The notes under the pieces are model-generated. The model was not told the DNA's origin. It did no database searches and saw nothing but the letters and a program-made list of their open reading frames with translations. A DNA stretch of 34,770 bases, from contig NZ_AZES01000059.1 of NCBI RefSeq assembly GCF_001434985.1, forward strand, positions 1-34,770, in the 5' to 3' direction. Position 1 is the first letter of the stretch, and every line of letters starts with the position of its first letter. The position numbers were made by a program, and so were the translations under genes. Positions 17,152 to 22,758 of this stretch are shown piece after piece. This DNA comes from Companilactobacillus paralimentarius DSM 13238 = JCM 10415 (GTDB taxonomy: Bacteria > Bacillota > Bacilli > Lactobacillales > Lactobacillaceae).

Positions 17152-18585
17152 CTAAAGCCCCAAGCTATCTAAATAACTAGCCTGATCATTGATTGATGGT
17201 GCAGATATTTCTGTTTCCATTGACATGACTGATTCAGCAACACCAGTCAAAGCATCGGATGCATCATCATGTAGATTCTTACCAGCACGTTGATACTTCT
17301 TGATTGCATCAAAAAAGACTGGGAAACGTAGCTTCCAGTCCTCGGGATAATGCACGTGTTCTTCTACCCAACTTGAGTTAGATAGGATACGTGCATCTTT
17401 ATTTTGACCATTATGGAACCAATTGATAACAGTACGGTTAGTCTTATACTCATTCTTTAACTTGGTATCAACTTGTCTGGCAAATCCTTTACCACCATTG
17501 TTAGATTCAATTCTAGCAAGATTAACTTTGTTCCGATAATAACTTTCAGTTACTAAGGATTCAGTAACTTCCATAGGCTCTTGTGTCATAACTACATCCA
17601 AGATATAGGGTTCCTGCTTGTACATCCCATAAACGATTGATACAAGATAATCACTACCCTCATCAGCCGTATCACAATAAGCATAAATGCCACTAAATTC
17701 AGGTTGTTTCGTGTAAGTATTGAACTTCTGATATAAAGCACCTTTTAAGTCAATTGGTTCTTGCTGATAGTTAGCTGCTGCAATCTCAGGAGACATAACA
17801 GCAATCTTCTGTTTATACTCATCTAGTGACAAAACATCGTCACATAACATTGAGCCATCGTCCTGCTTAGCCTTCATATTGATATGCTTGACCTTATAGC
17901 CAGCCTTAGGCATCTCAGTCAACACACGTCCAGCAAGATCACCACTAGCCCATCTAGTCATGATGATCAATACTTTGCCACCCTTTTCAAGACGTGACAG
18001 CATTGTATCGACATACCAGCGATAGATATCGCTCAATCGATTAGCGTTATTAGCTTCTTGTGCTGACTTGATAACATCATCAATGATAATCAGATCAGCA
18101 CCGAATCCGGTAGCAGTACCACTTGGAGATGTAGCAAGATAATTATTAACTGGATTGCCTTCAAGACTCCACATATTCATTGCAGCATCCCCATATTTAA
18201 TATGAGTGTTTGGAAATATATCGTTATAAACTAGAATATCTTCATCGGCTTTGACTTCTTGAATAGTATTACGTACAGACTTAGAAAATACAGTTGATAG
18301 CGTTTCATTATATGAGCCTGTCATGATTCTTTCAGTGCTATCCCTACCAAGTAACCACTCAACATAATTGGTGGCTGTCAAAGACTTCCCATGCCGTGGT
18401 GGTTCATTAACTACTAGCACTTGATCATCACTAGTTAAAAAGTTTTCCAAGTCATTACATAAATCAACTAGATACTTACGATTTGGCTTATAGAAGTCTG
18501 GCATTCGCAATTTACAGAAATCAAAGAAATGTCGTCGTGCCAATTCAATTTCTGCACCACATCTTATCCAATCACTTCTGTTCAT
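17152..18585 (-). CDS. terL: terminase large subunit (TerL)
   Basis: Packaging ATPase/nuclease. The Walker A motif is PPRHGKS (about residues 62-68 from the chosen start), Walker B is LIIIDDV (about 166-172), a WASGDLAGR coupling-like stretch follows, and the RNase H-like nuclease begins at IYAYCDTADEGSDY with a late acidic HDDASDAL. I prefer ATG at 18583-18585 (477 residues) because AAGAAG lies at the right distance; an in-frame TTG at 18591 would add two residues. It overlaps the small subunit gene by 14 bases. Nearby gene types (gp6-like portal, scaffold, no HNH gene) suggest headful packaging. Confidence 0.92.
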   Translation of the reverse strand: MNRSDWIRCGAEIELARRHFFDFCKLRMPDFYKPNRKYLVDLCNDLENFLTSDDQVLVVNEPPRHGKSLTATNYVEWLLGRDSTERIMTGSYNETLSTVFSKSVRNTIQEVKADEDILVYNDIFPNTHIKYGDAAMNMWSLEGNPVNNYLATSPSGTATGFGADLIIIDDVIKSAQEANNANRLSDIYRWYVDTMLSRLEKGGKVLIIMTRWASGDLAGRVLTEMPKAGYKVKHINMKAKQDDGSMLCDDVLSLDEYKQKIAVMSPEIAAANYQQEPIDLKGALYQKFNTYTKQPEFSGIYAYCDTADEGSDYLVSIVYGMYKQEPYILDVVMTQEPMEVTESLVTESYYRNKVNLARIESNNGGKGFARQVDTKLKNEYKTNRTVINWFHNGQNKDARILSNSSWVEEHVHYPEDWKLRFPVFFDAIKKYQRAGKNLHDDASDALTGVAESVMSMETEISAPSINDQASYLDSLGL

Positions 18586-19165
18586 GAGCAATCTTCTTCA
18601 ATTCAGCATCAGTAAGATTGGCATATGGATTGTGGACATTTAAACCACCAGATAACTCAGTCTCATGCTTGTCACGCCATTCTTCAGGCTTGCGATTCTT
18701 TAACCAGAATATAGCAGCAGTCGTATCAGGTGGAACCTCTTTTTCAACTAATCCCAATTTAATTCGTCTGGTAGTCTTCACACCTTTGATAGCAGCATCT
18801 TGAATCTCTTGTTTAGATGCTTCAGGGTGCTTCAACTTCCACTTGTTTTCGTAGTCACGTCTTCTAACATCAATTAACTCATCGTCAAGTGGGACTACTT
18901 TATATTGAGTCTCAGTGGCAGTAAAACCCTTGGCACGCTTGAATAAGGCGTTCTCAATTTCACGATCAACAACGGTTTTTCCCTTTTTTAGGGACTCCAC
19001 AATCTCCAACTTCTTGTTTTTCCAATTGTAAAGAGTAGAAGTAGAGATACCAATATTGTGGGCAATTTGTTCATCAGTTAAGCCGTCCCTTGCCCAACCT
19101 TCCAATTGAATTAATCCTTCTGGAGTTGTCCACTTGTCAATTTCTGACTTAGCCAATGTAATCAC
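18572..19165 (-). CDS. terS: terminase small subunit (TerS)
   Basis: The 197-residue protein has an N-terminal helix-turn-helix (about residues 28-52, GLTDEQIAHNIGISTSTLYNW), a middle coiled region and a C-terminal tail likely to bind TerL. It recognises the packaging start on the phage DNA. The annotated start is GTG at 19163-19165; however, GTAGGTGAT looks like a ribosome site and would fit a TTG start at 19154-19156 three codons later. The stop codon overlaps TerL. Confidence 0.85.
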   Translation of the reverse strand: MITLAKSEIDKWTTPEGLIQLEGWARDGLTDEQIAHNIGISTSTLYNWKNKKLEIVESLKKGKTVVDREIENALFKRAKGFTATETQYKVVPLDDELIDVRRRDYENKWKLKHPEASKQEIQDAAIKGVKTTRRIKLGLVEKEVPPDTTAAIFWLKNRKPEEWRDKHETELSGGLNVHNPYANLTDAELKKIAHEQK

Positions 19166-19285
19166 CTACTTTCTAATTATTTTCTTTTTATTAATATGCT
19201 TTTTCTTTTTTCGTTCTTCTTTATCAATATGGCCGATTATTTTAGCCTCAACAGGAGTCATATATCCACACGATGTCTTAATCAT
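19166..19285 (-). CDS. small Lys-rich protein before terS
   Basis: The 39-codon frame starts ATG 19283-19285 (an earlier in-frame ATG at 19289-19291 is possible) and ends one base before the terS GTG. The product starts MIKTSCGYMTPVEAKI and ends in a very basic run (ERKKKKHINKKK). Its ATG overlaps the stop of the 22-codon frame upstream, so the pair could be coupled. No family is recognised. A leader-like or RNA-binding peptide is possible, but the frame may be chance. Confidence 0.35.
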   Translation of the reverse strand: MIKTSCGYMTPVEAKIIGHIDKEERKKKKHINKKKIIRK

Positions 19286-19346
19286 TTTCATGGAACCACA
19301 GCTTTCTAAGCTTCTCGTCAGATCTCTTTACAGCTCTTAATGTCAT
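19278..19346 (-). CDS. 22-codon leader peptide candidate
   Basis: ATG at 19344-19346 follows an ideal GGAGGAAAAAAT ribosome site placed immediately after the terminator T-run. The peptide MTLRAVKRSDEKLRKLWFHE plus two residues ends at TAA 19278-19280, overlapping the start of the Lys-rich frame. The strong ribosome site is the main evidence that this is translated; the function may be to couple translation into the terminase genes. Confidence 0.4.
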   Translation of the reverse strand: MTLRAVKRSDEKLRKLWFHEND

Positions 19347-19360
19347 ATTTTTTCCTCCAA

Positions 19361-19390
19361 ACAAAAAGGCCAGCCATAATTGACTGGTCT
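19361..19390 (-). terminator. Rho-independent terminator between late leader and terminase operon
   Basis: On -, AGACCAGTCA and TGGCTGGCCT pair (10 positions, one mismatch, one G-U) around ATTA and are followed by TTTTTGTTT. It lies downstream of the tRNA/structured-RNA stretch and upstream of terS, so late transcription must pass it. Confidence 0.8.
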
Positions 19391-19405
19391 AAAATTGATA
19401 AAAAC

Positions 19406-19584
19406 GTGGATATTCGGAATCGAACCGGATTGTTAAGTCTTGAAAATAAGTTGGTATTCGAAAAAAATAAAGGAATGTTTACAATTTTGTGTTATAAGCA
19501 AAAATTTAAGTAAAGTCTACAATTGTTGTGTAATAAGCGAAGATTCAAGGGAGAAATTTTGCTTAACAGTAGCCATACATCCAC
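19406..19584 (-). tRNA. split or degenerate tRNA-like element with long insert
   Basis: The 3' part is clear: T-loop TTCGATT in CGGTTCGATTCCG, followed by TATCCAC (19406-19412). The matching 5' acceptor strand, GTGGATG (19578-19584; 7 of 7 pairs with one G-U), is about 170 bases upstream and is followed by a D-arm-like TGGC-TACTGTTAA-GC. CTTGAA and TTCAAG further in can also pair. The intervening sequence contains a 34-bp tandem repeat. It may be a decayed phage tRNA broken by insertion of repeats, or a larger tRNA-like RNA. No normal anticodon arm can be drawn. Confidence 0.4.
19478..19549 (-). repeat. imperfect 33/34-bp tandem repeat
   Basis: Copies at 19478-19510 and 19516-19549 share about 28 of 34 positions, with the common core TACAATT...TTGTGT-W-ATAAGC. 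The second copy contains the palindrome ACAATTGT. The pair sits between the two tRNA-like halves and upstream of terS. It could be a protein-binding site (packaging start or late regulator) or duplicated filler. Confidence 0.65.
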
Positions 19585-19590
19585 ATAGCG

Positions 19591-19705
19591 TGGCCAGCTT
19601 TATCATCGCTGGTCACTGAGAGTTAAACCAAATATGTGGACCTTGGTTTAAATAGGTGGTCCTTCCTACATTCGCTCCTTTTTTAAGCGGTAGAGTAACC
19701 GCATA
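19591..19705 (-). ncRNA. structured RNA with H-type pseudoknot
   Basis: Reading on -, a 5-bp hairpin (GCGGT/ACCGC, 19688-19703) is followed by AAAAAAGGAGCG. Then comes an H-type pseudoknot: stem 1 GGACC 19658-19662 with GGTCC 19638-19642; stem 2 TTAAACCAA 19643-19651 with TTGGTTTAA 19623-19631; both loops are six bases and the stems abut with no gap. A further hairpin (TGACCAGC/GCTGGCCA with one mismatch, 19591-19615) follows. An 8-bp alternative pairing (TCCACATA 19633-19640 with TATGTGGA 19580-19587) would exclude stem 1, so a two-state switch is possible. No reading frame explains it. The class is not recognised. Confidence 0.55.
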
Positions 19706-19711
19706 TCTATA

Positions 19712-19778
19712 TAGCCAGGCATGGAATCGAACCACGCACAATCATCAGTATTTGTCGTTACCCTTTGCGCCACTGGCT
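19712..19778 (-). tRNA. degenerate tRNA
   Basis: Acceptor strands AGCCAG(T) and (C)CTGGCT pair at six of seven positions, and a normal T-arm (CGTGG-TTCGATT-CCATG) is present. The D region is poor. The anticodon arm only forms ACAA/TTGT around a ten-base loop (ATACTGATGA), so the anticodon cannot be read; GAT or TGA are possible. At 67 bases it is short. It is probably a decayed phage tRNA or a tRNA-like element. Confidence 0.45.
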
Positions 19779-19830
19779 ACTATTGTTGTTTTTGCGAATT
19801 AAAAGAATTAAAAGCTCTTTCTTTTAATTT

Positions 19831-19852
19831 TTGATTGTTTTCCGACAATCAA
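19831..19852 (-). other. perfect hairpin abutting the tRNA 3' end
   Basis: TTGATTGT and ACAATCAA (8 bp) around CGGAAA begin at the base following the tRNA discriminator. A second 9-bp A/T hairpin (AATTAAAAG/CTTTTAATT, 19806-19829) follows. They may guide 3' processing of the tRNA precursor or act as weak terminators. Confidence 0.5.
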
Positions 19853-19923
19853 TGCTTCGTGTAGGATTCGAACCTACAACTTTTGGCTAAAAGCCAAGTG
19901 CTCTACCATTGAGCTATCGAAGC
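19853..19923 (-). tRNA. tRNA-Lys (anticodon TTT) candidate
   Basis: A 71-base cloverleaf: acceptor GCTTCGA/ACGAAGC (six pairs, A7-A66 mismatch), D-arm GCTC-AATGGTA-GAGC, anticodon loop CTTTTAG with anticodon TTT, variable AGTT, T-arm GTAGG-TTCGAAT-CCTAC, discriminator A. The first anticodon-stem pair is C-A. CCA is not encoded. It lies in the late leader, so it should be made during lytic growth, where it could support the Lys-rich AAA codon use of this AT-rich phage. Confidence 0.75.
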
Positions 19924-19932
19924 ATAAGACAA

Positions 19933-19953
19933 GAGGAGTAACCTCATATCTCT
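19933..19953 (-). other. leader hairpin repeated before the pseudoknot
   Basis: On -, AGAGATATGAGGTTACTCCTC forms GAGG/CCTC just upstream of the tRNA. A relative, with ATAGATATG then GCGG/CCGC around TTACTCTA, occurs at 19688-19711. The stem base changes in both arms (A-T to C-G) while ATATG and GGTTACTC are kept, which argues for a selected RNA hairpin. Confidence 0.5.
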
Positions 19954-19971
19954 TAATCTTTCAACGATACT

Positions 19972-19981
19972 AATATAACAC
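19972..19981 (-). promoter_or_regulatory. probable late promoter, extended -10
   Basis: TG-T-TATATT (extended -10; hexamer 19972-19977) faces the tRNA and terminase genes. No good -35 box lies 16-18 bases upstream; instead an array of 11-bp repeats begins eight bases beyond. This arrangement is expected of an activator-dependent late promoter. Confidence 0.6.
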
Positions 19982-19988
19982 GTAAAGT

Positions 19989-20054
19989 GGTCGCTTGTGT
20001 AACGCTCTTTCATCGCTAAAACATCGCTAATACGTCGGCATTACATCGCTTTTT
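19989..20054 (-). repeat. six 11-bp phased repeats upstream of the late promoter
   Basis: Read on +, six contiguous 11-base units begin at 19989, 20000, 20011, 20022, 20033 and 20044, with consensus CATCGCTAAWA; CG at positions 4-5 is present in all six, T3, C6 and T7 in five. The exact 11-bp period puts each on the same face of the helix. The last units overlap the final codons of the ArpU-type gene. This is the expected place for its binding sites. TP901-1 is remembered as having direct repeats for its activator Alt upstream of its late promoter, a close functional parallel. Confidence 0.75.
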
Positions 20055-20497
20055 TTATTTTCTGGAATATAAACATGCAAATCGTAATAATCAATAAAAG
20101 CATCAGCAAAGTATAGCAAAGCCATATTCTTTAGCTCATTACATCGCGTTTGTCCATAGCCTAATAATTCTTGCAAATCAATGTTCGTCATATTATGGAT
20201 ATAATAATTTTTCAAAATAACCATATAATCATGCGGACAGTTGCTAATAAGTTTCATCGTTATTTGAATATATTCCTTTGCACCTAATTTACCCACAATT
20301 TTATCCTCTTGAGTATTTCTCGTATTAATTCCACTCCCAATACAATCAAAACTTGGAGACTGCACATACGTGAGACTCATGTGAGATTGAGCAATTAATC
20401 TTGGAAATTCATGCTCAAAATAATTTTTAACATTCTTAATTGTTTTTTCTTCATCAATATCTGGTAATAGTAATCCCACGATATATACAGCCTCCAC
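20027..20497 (-). CDS. arpU: ArpU-type late transcription activator
   Basis: This 156-residue protein is the last gene of the early operon, the position of ArpU/RinA/Alt-type activators. Sequence features include LLLPDIDEEKTIKNVKNYF at the N-terminus, and a sigma-region-4-like HTH in the second half (HNMTNIDLQELLGYGQTRCNELKNMAL), preceded by YMVILKNYYI. The start is uncertain: GTG 20495-20497 has no ribosome site; GTG 20477-20479 has GGAGG 13 bases before it. It presumably binds the phased repeats that begin in its own 3' end and switches on the late operon. Confidence 0.78.
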   Translation of the reverse strand: MEAVYIVGLLLPDIDEEKTIKNVKNYFEHEFPRLIAQSHMSLTYVQSPSFDCIGSGINTRNTQEDKIVGKLGAKEYIQITMKLISNCPHDYMVILKNYYIHNMTNIDLQELLGYGQTRCNELKNMALLYFADAFIDYYDLHVYIPENKKSDVMPTY

Positions 20498-20503
20498 TTA
20501 TGA

Positions 20504-20560
20504 TATAATTGATTTGCTGGAACCAATTAATTAGCTGCTCACTTTGTGGGTGGCTTTTTT
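20504..20560 (+). ncRNA. antisense small RNA unit at the arpU leader
   Basis: On the + strand, a perfect extended -10 (TG-A-TATAAT, hexamer 20504-20509) is followed about 25 bases later by a terminator: GCTGCTCAC/GTGGGTGGC (9 bp, three G-U pairs that exist only in the + RNA) around TTT, then six T. A transcript of about 45 bases would fill the gap between arpU and the 70-residue gene and be antisense to the arpU leader. No clear -35 is present. Confidence 0.6.
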
Positions 20561-20565
20561 GTTGT

Positions 20566-20778
20566 CTATTTACCTGCCTTGTCGTTCCTATGTTTATTCC
20601 TTTTGGCATTCGATCGCTGCCATTCATCATCTTCTCTATATAATTTTTTACCGATCCTGTTATTTTGACGTATTATGTCTTCTATATAAAAAAGCTCTTT
20701 ATGCATAGCAGCTGCTATTTCTTTATTCTTATATCTATTTTCTCGCATTTGATAAACTGCTAAATTATCATCTGTCAT
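20566..20778 (-). CDS. small basic protein, unknown
   Basis: The 70-residue, strongly charged protein has a helical N-terminal part (MTDDNLAVYQMRENRYKNKEI) and a basic C-terminus (RSNAKRNKHRNDKAGK). ATG 20776-20778 is preceded by TTAGGAGGCTAAAAA, a strong ribosome site. The mix of acidic and basic helix suggests nucleic-acid or protein binding. It precedes arpU in the early operon. No family is recognised. Confidence 0.6.
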   Translation of the reverse strand: MTDDNLAVYQMRENRYKNKEIAAAMHKELFYIEDIIRQNNRIGKKLYREDDEWQRSNAKRNKHRNDKAGK

Positions 20779-20789
20779 TTTTTAGCCTC

Positions 20790-20945
20790 CTAATTAAAAT
20801 TGCTAAGGCTTACCCGCCCTAATCTAATCATTTCTAACTTCGCCAAGTGTTCTTGATTAGCCTTGTCAATAAGCTCAACTTCCTCATCACTAATATGTAA
20901 AGCATCAGCAATTTCATATACGGCACAATTTATATTCTTTAGCAA
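20790..20945 (-). CDS. small protein with TTG start, unknown
   Basis: The 51-residue frame starts at TTG 20943-20945 behind TAGGAGGACGATC and stops 11 bases before the next start. The product runs LKNINCAVYEIADALHISDE and continues with helical, charged sequence ending GRVSLSNFN. The EIADALHIS-type segment is reminiscent of a helix-turn-helix, but it is too short to be sure. Its placement between two small early genes with matching spacing makes it likely real. Confidence 0.6.
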   Translation of the reverse strand: MLKNINCAVYEIADALHISDEEVELIDKANQEHLAKLEMIRLGRVSLSNFN

Positions 20946-20955
20946 GATCGTCCTC

Positions 20956-21138
20956 CTACAAAATTGATTTGATTATTTTGTTCTTCGCCTCATCGCTAAA
21001 CTCCCTGTTAGCATTTTGAAACTCCTTCGGCATTTTATAAAAACGTTTTTGAAGATACATAATTGTCCTAACAATATCGTGACATTCATCACTAAACACT
21101 GATCTTACATATGACTTGTAGATCTTTTCATAATTCAT
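20956..21138 (-). CDS. small early protein, unknown
   Basis: A 60-residue mainly helical protein (MNYEKIYKSYVRSVFSDECH and onward) with GGAGGCAAAATA before its ATG. It lies downstream of ssb in the early operon, 11 bases before the TTG-start gene. I do not recognise a family; small proteins in this place are often host-takeover or replication-accessory factors, which is only a guess. Confidence 0.6.
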   Translation of the reverse strand: MNYEKIYKSYVRSVFSDECHDIVRTIMYLQKRFYKMPKEFQNANREFSDEAKNKIIKSIL

Positions 21139-21180
21139 TATTTTGCCTCCAAATTCGAATAATAATTGCTTCCATCTATA

Positions 21181-21630
21181 TTAAAATGGCAATGAATCAT
21201 CTGATATGTCGATTGGTTTACTGTTGTCAGCAAACGGATCGCTCATATTATCGTTTGAATTGTTAGATTGATTATTTGAATTATCATGAGCATTATTGCT
21301 TGAATTAGTATTTCTGCTTTCAAGCAGCGAGAAGTTATCCACGACAACTTCTGTTACATAAACCCTGTTGCCTTGCTTATTCTCATAGTTACGTGTCTGA
21401 AGTCGTCCATCAATTCCAACAAGTGAACCTTTATTAGTAAAATTGGCAAAGTTTTCTGCTGCTTTTCTCCAAATAACGCAATTAATAAAGTCAGCTTCAC
21501 GTTCACCTTGAGAATTAGTAAATTGTCTGTTTACAGCAACTGTAAAACTGGCAACTGCTGCACCATTAGCTGTATATTTCAACTCTAGATCACGTGTCAG
21601 ACGTCCTACTAGGACTACTCTATTTATCAT
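21181..21630 (-). CDS. ssb: single-stranded DNA-binding protein
   Basis: A 149-residue SSB: OB-fold residues 1-110 with [19 protein letters not shown], the [18 protein letters not shown] core and [21 protein letters not shown]; then an Asn/Ser-rich disordered linker and the acidic tip ISDDSLPF that binds partner proteins. It coats single-stranded DNA during phage replication and works with RecT and the YqaJ nuclease. Its start overlaps the antirepressor stop by four bases (ATGA). Confidence 0.93.
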   Translation of the reverse strand: MINRVVLVGRLTRDLELKYTANGAAVASFTVAVNRQFTNSQGEREADFINCVIWRKAAENFANFTNKGSLVGIDGRLQTRNYENKQGNRVYVTEVVVDNFSLLESRNTNSSNNAHDNSNNQSNNSNDNMSDPFADNSKPIDISDDSLPF

Positions 21631-22358
21631 TGTTGCCCTCCAATAGTTACAGTAGTAATATCTAGCTTTTCAATCATAGGAACAATATCGTGGGCTTTTA
21701 ATAGGTTGTATAGTCCTACACGACCTTTTTGTGTCCATTTGGTTAAGGCACGTGGCTTGCCATCAATCATTCGCGTTGATGAGCTAACCCAGCCGTTATC
21801 TTGATATTTAGAATATAAATACCAGATGCCACCCAATTTGTATTGAATCTTAAGTTTTTTAAGTAGGTCATTAAATGCTTTGGCACTCATTCCATAATCC
21901 TTTGCGATTGTCGTGGTAATCATCAATGATTTACTAGCCATGATTTGATCAAAGTATGTAGCTTTAGGTTTGAGTTTTTTATTTTCCAATTTCAATTGAA
22001 TATTTTCATCTTGAAGAATCTCATAACCTCGTTTAACTACTTCTTGAGGATCATTCCATTTTTCTTCAAGCTTCAAGAAATACCTACGGTATCTTTTACC
22101 ATTGTCATTTCTGATCATCATTGCTAACTGTTTGGCCATATCTATAGTGATGATATAGTCATCAATCTCACGAACCGCACCATTATTTACAACCGTACTT
22201 GATGTACACTTGTAAAAATCAATATTTTCTTCAAAAATATCAAAGTTATTATCTACCCAGCGGCTAAAACGTTGAGCAATTTCTAAACCGTTATACAAAT
22301 CTCTAGCACTCAAAACTTGCTGGTTGTTCTTAACGCCTACTTTTATTAATTGATCCAT
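21627..22358 (-). CDS. phage antirepressor, AntA/AntB + KilAC domains
   Basis: The 243-residue protein has an N-terminal AntA/AntB-type domain (about residues 10-105; [21 protein letters not shown] and [22 protein letters not shown]), a short coiled linker (115-130) and a C-terminal KilAC domain (about 135-235; [33 protein letters not shown]). Antirepressors inactivate the lysogenic repressor. Unusually it is placed inside the replication operon between the initiator and ssb rather than next to cro. GTGGAGGATAAATAA before the ATG is an excellent ribosome site. Confidence 0.85.
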   Translation of the reverse strand: MDQLIKVGVKNNQQVLSARDLYNGLEIAQRFSRWVDNNFDIFEENIDFYKCTSSTVVNNGAVREIDDYIITIDMAKQLAMMIRNDNGKRYRRYFLKLEEKWNDPQEVVKRGYEILQDENIQLKLENKKLKPKATYFDQIMASKSLMITTTIAKDYGMSAKAFNDLLKKLKIQYKLGGIWYLYSKYQDNGWVSSSTRMIDGKPRALTKWTQKGRVGLYNLLKAHDIVPMIEKLDITTVTIGGQQ

Positions 22359-22430
22359 TTATTTATCCTCCACGAATTTAAATGCCTTCACTAAGAAGTA
22401 AATTATTGCTATTGCTACAATTGCTCTCAT
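22359..22430 (-). CDS. 23-residue membrane peptide candidate
   Basis: ATG 22428-22430 is preceded by GGGAGTGAACAAA and the frame encodes MRAIVAIAIIYFLVKAFKFV plus three residues, ending TAA directly before the antirepressor ATG (TAAATG). It overlaps the 3' end of the 126-residue gene in another frame. The hydrophobic stretch then basic residues look like a single membrane helix. The good ribosome site, and the fact that the antirepressor's own ribosome site lies within its last codons, favour translation. Confidence 0.45.
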   Translation of the reverse strand: MRAIVAIAIIYFLVKAFKFVEDK

Positions 22431-22758
22431 TTTGTTCACTCCCTAACTTGAGAATATTGGGACTAGCAGCAATCGTTTTCTGATCAAATCTTTTTTGACA
22501 CCAATCAGCTAAACTTGCGATTGTAATTAGTTTTCTATTCAATTCGATATCACCTTGGTAATGAGAATTTTCATCATCTAAATTAGTCACACGAGTAATT
22601 ACATCAAACATTGATTTATATACTCTAGCCATAGTGTCGCTACCTGTGATTGTTGTATTGATGACATTCTCGATACTGTCTCTTCTGAATTGCCCTTGTG
22701 GTAGCATAAAAGTCTTCTGCTCAGGTAATAACCTGATTGGTTCTTTAACTTGTTGCAT
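22378..22758 (-). CDS. early protein next to the initiator, unknown
   Basis: This 126-residue protein starts 14 bases inside the end of the DnaD-like gene (ATG 22756-22758), so the two are coupled. It has a helical core (about 30-105) with VYKSMFDVITRVTNLDDE and ASLADWCQKRFD and ends in a Ser/Asn-rich tail. The position is where a helicase loader often lies, but there is no Walker motif and it is too short. Function is not recognised. Confidence 0.6.
   Translation of the reverse strand: MQQVKEPIRLLPEQKTFMLPQGQFRRDSIENVINTTITGSDTMARVYKSMFDVITRVTNLDDENSHYQGDIELNRKLITIASLADWCQKRFDQKTIAASPNILKLGSEQNESNCSNSNNLLLSEGI

Noticed and set aside
19621-19690. T-box riboswitch on the + strand (GGTGGTCC followed by CTCCTTTTTT)
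   Set aside because: The conserved AGGGTGGNACCGCG is not matched beyond GGTGG, there is no matching terminator stem, and no + strand gene follows.
19406-19705. Phage-borne tmRNA (tRNA-like end plus pseudoknot)
   Set aside because: The pseudoknot lies outside the acceptor-closed segment and there is no tag reading frame or tmRNA 5' consensus.
19989-20054. CRISPR-like array (regular short repeats)
   Set aside because: The 11-bp period has no spacers and the units are too short; the site is a regulatory array.
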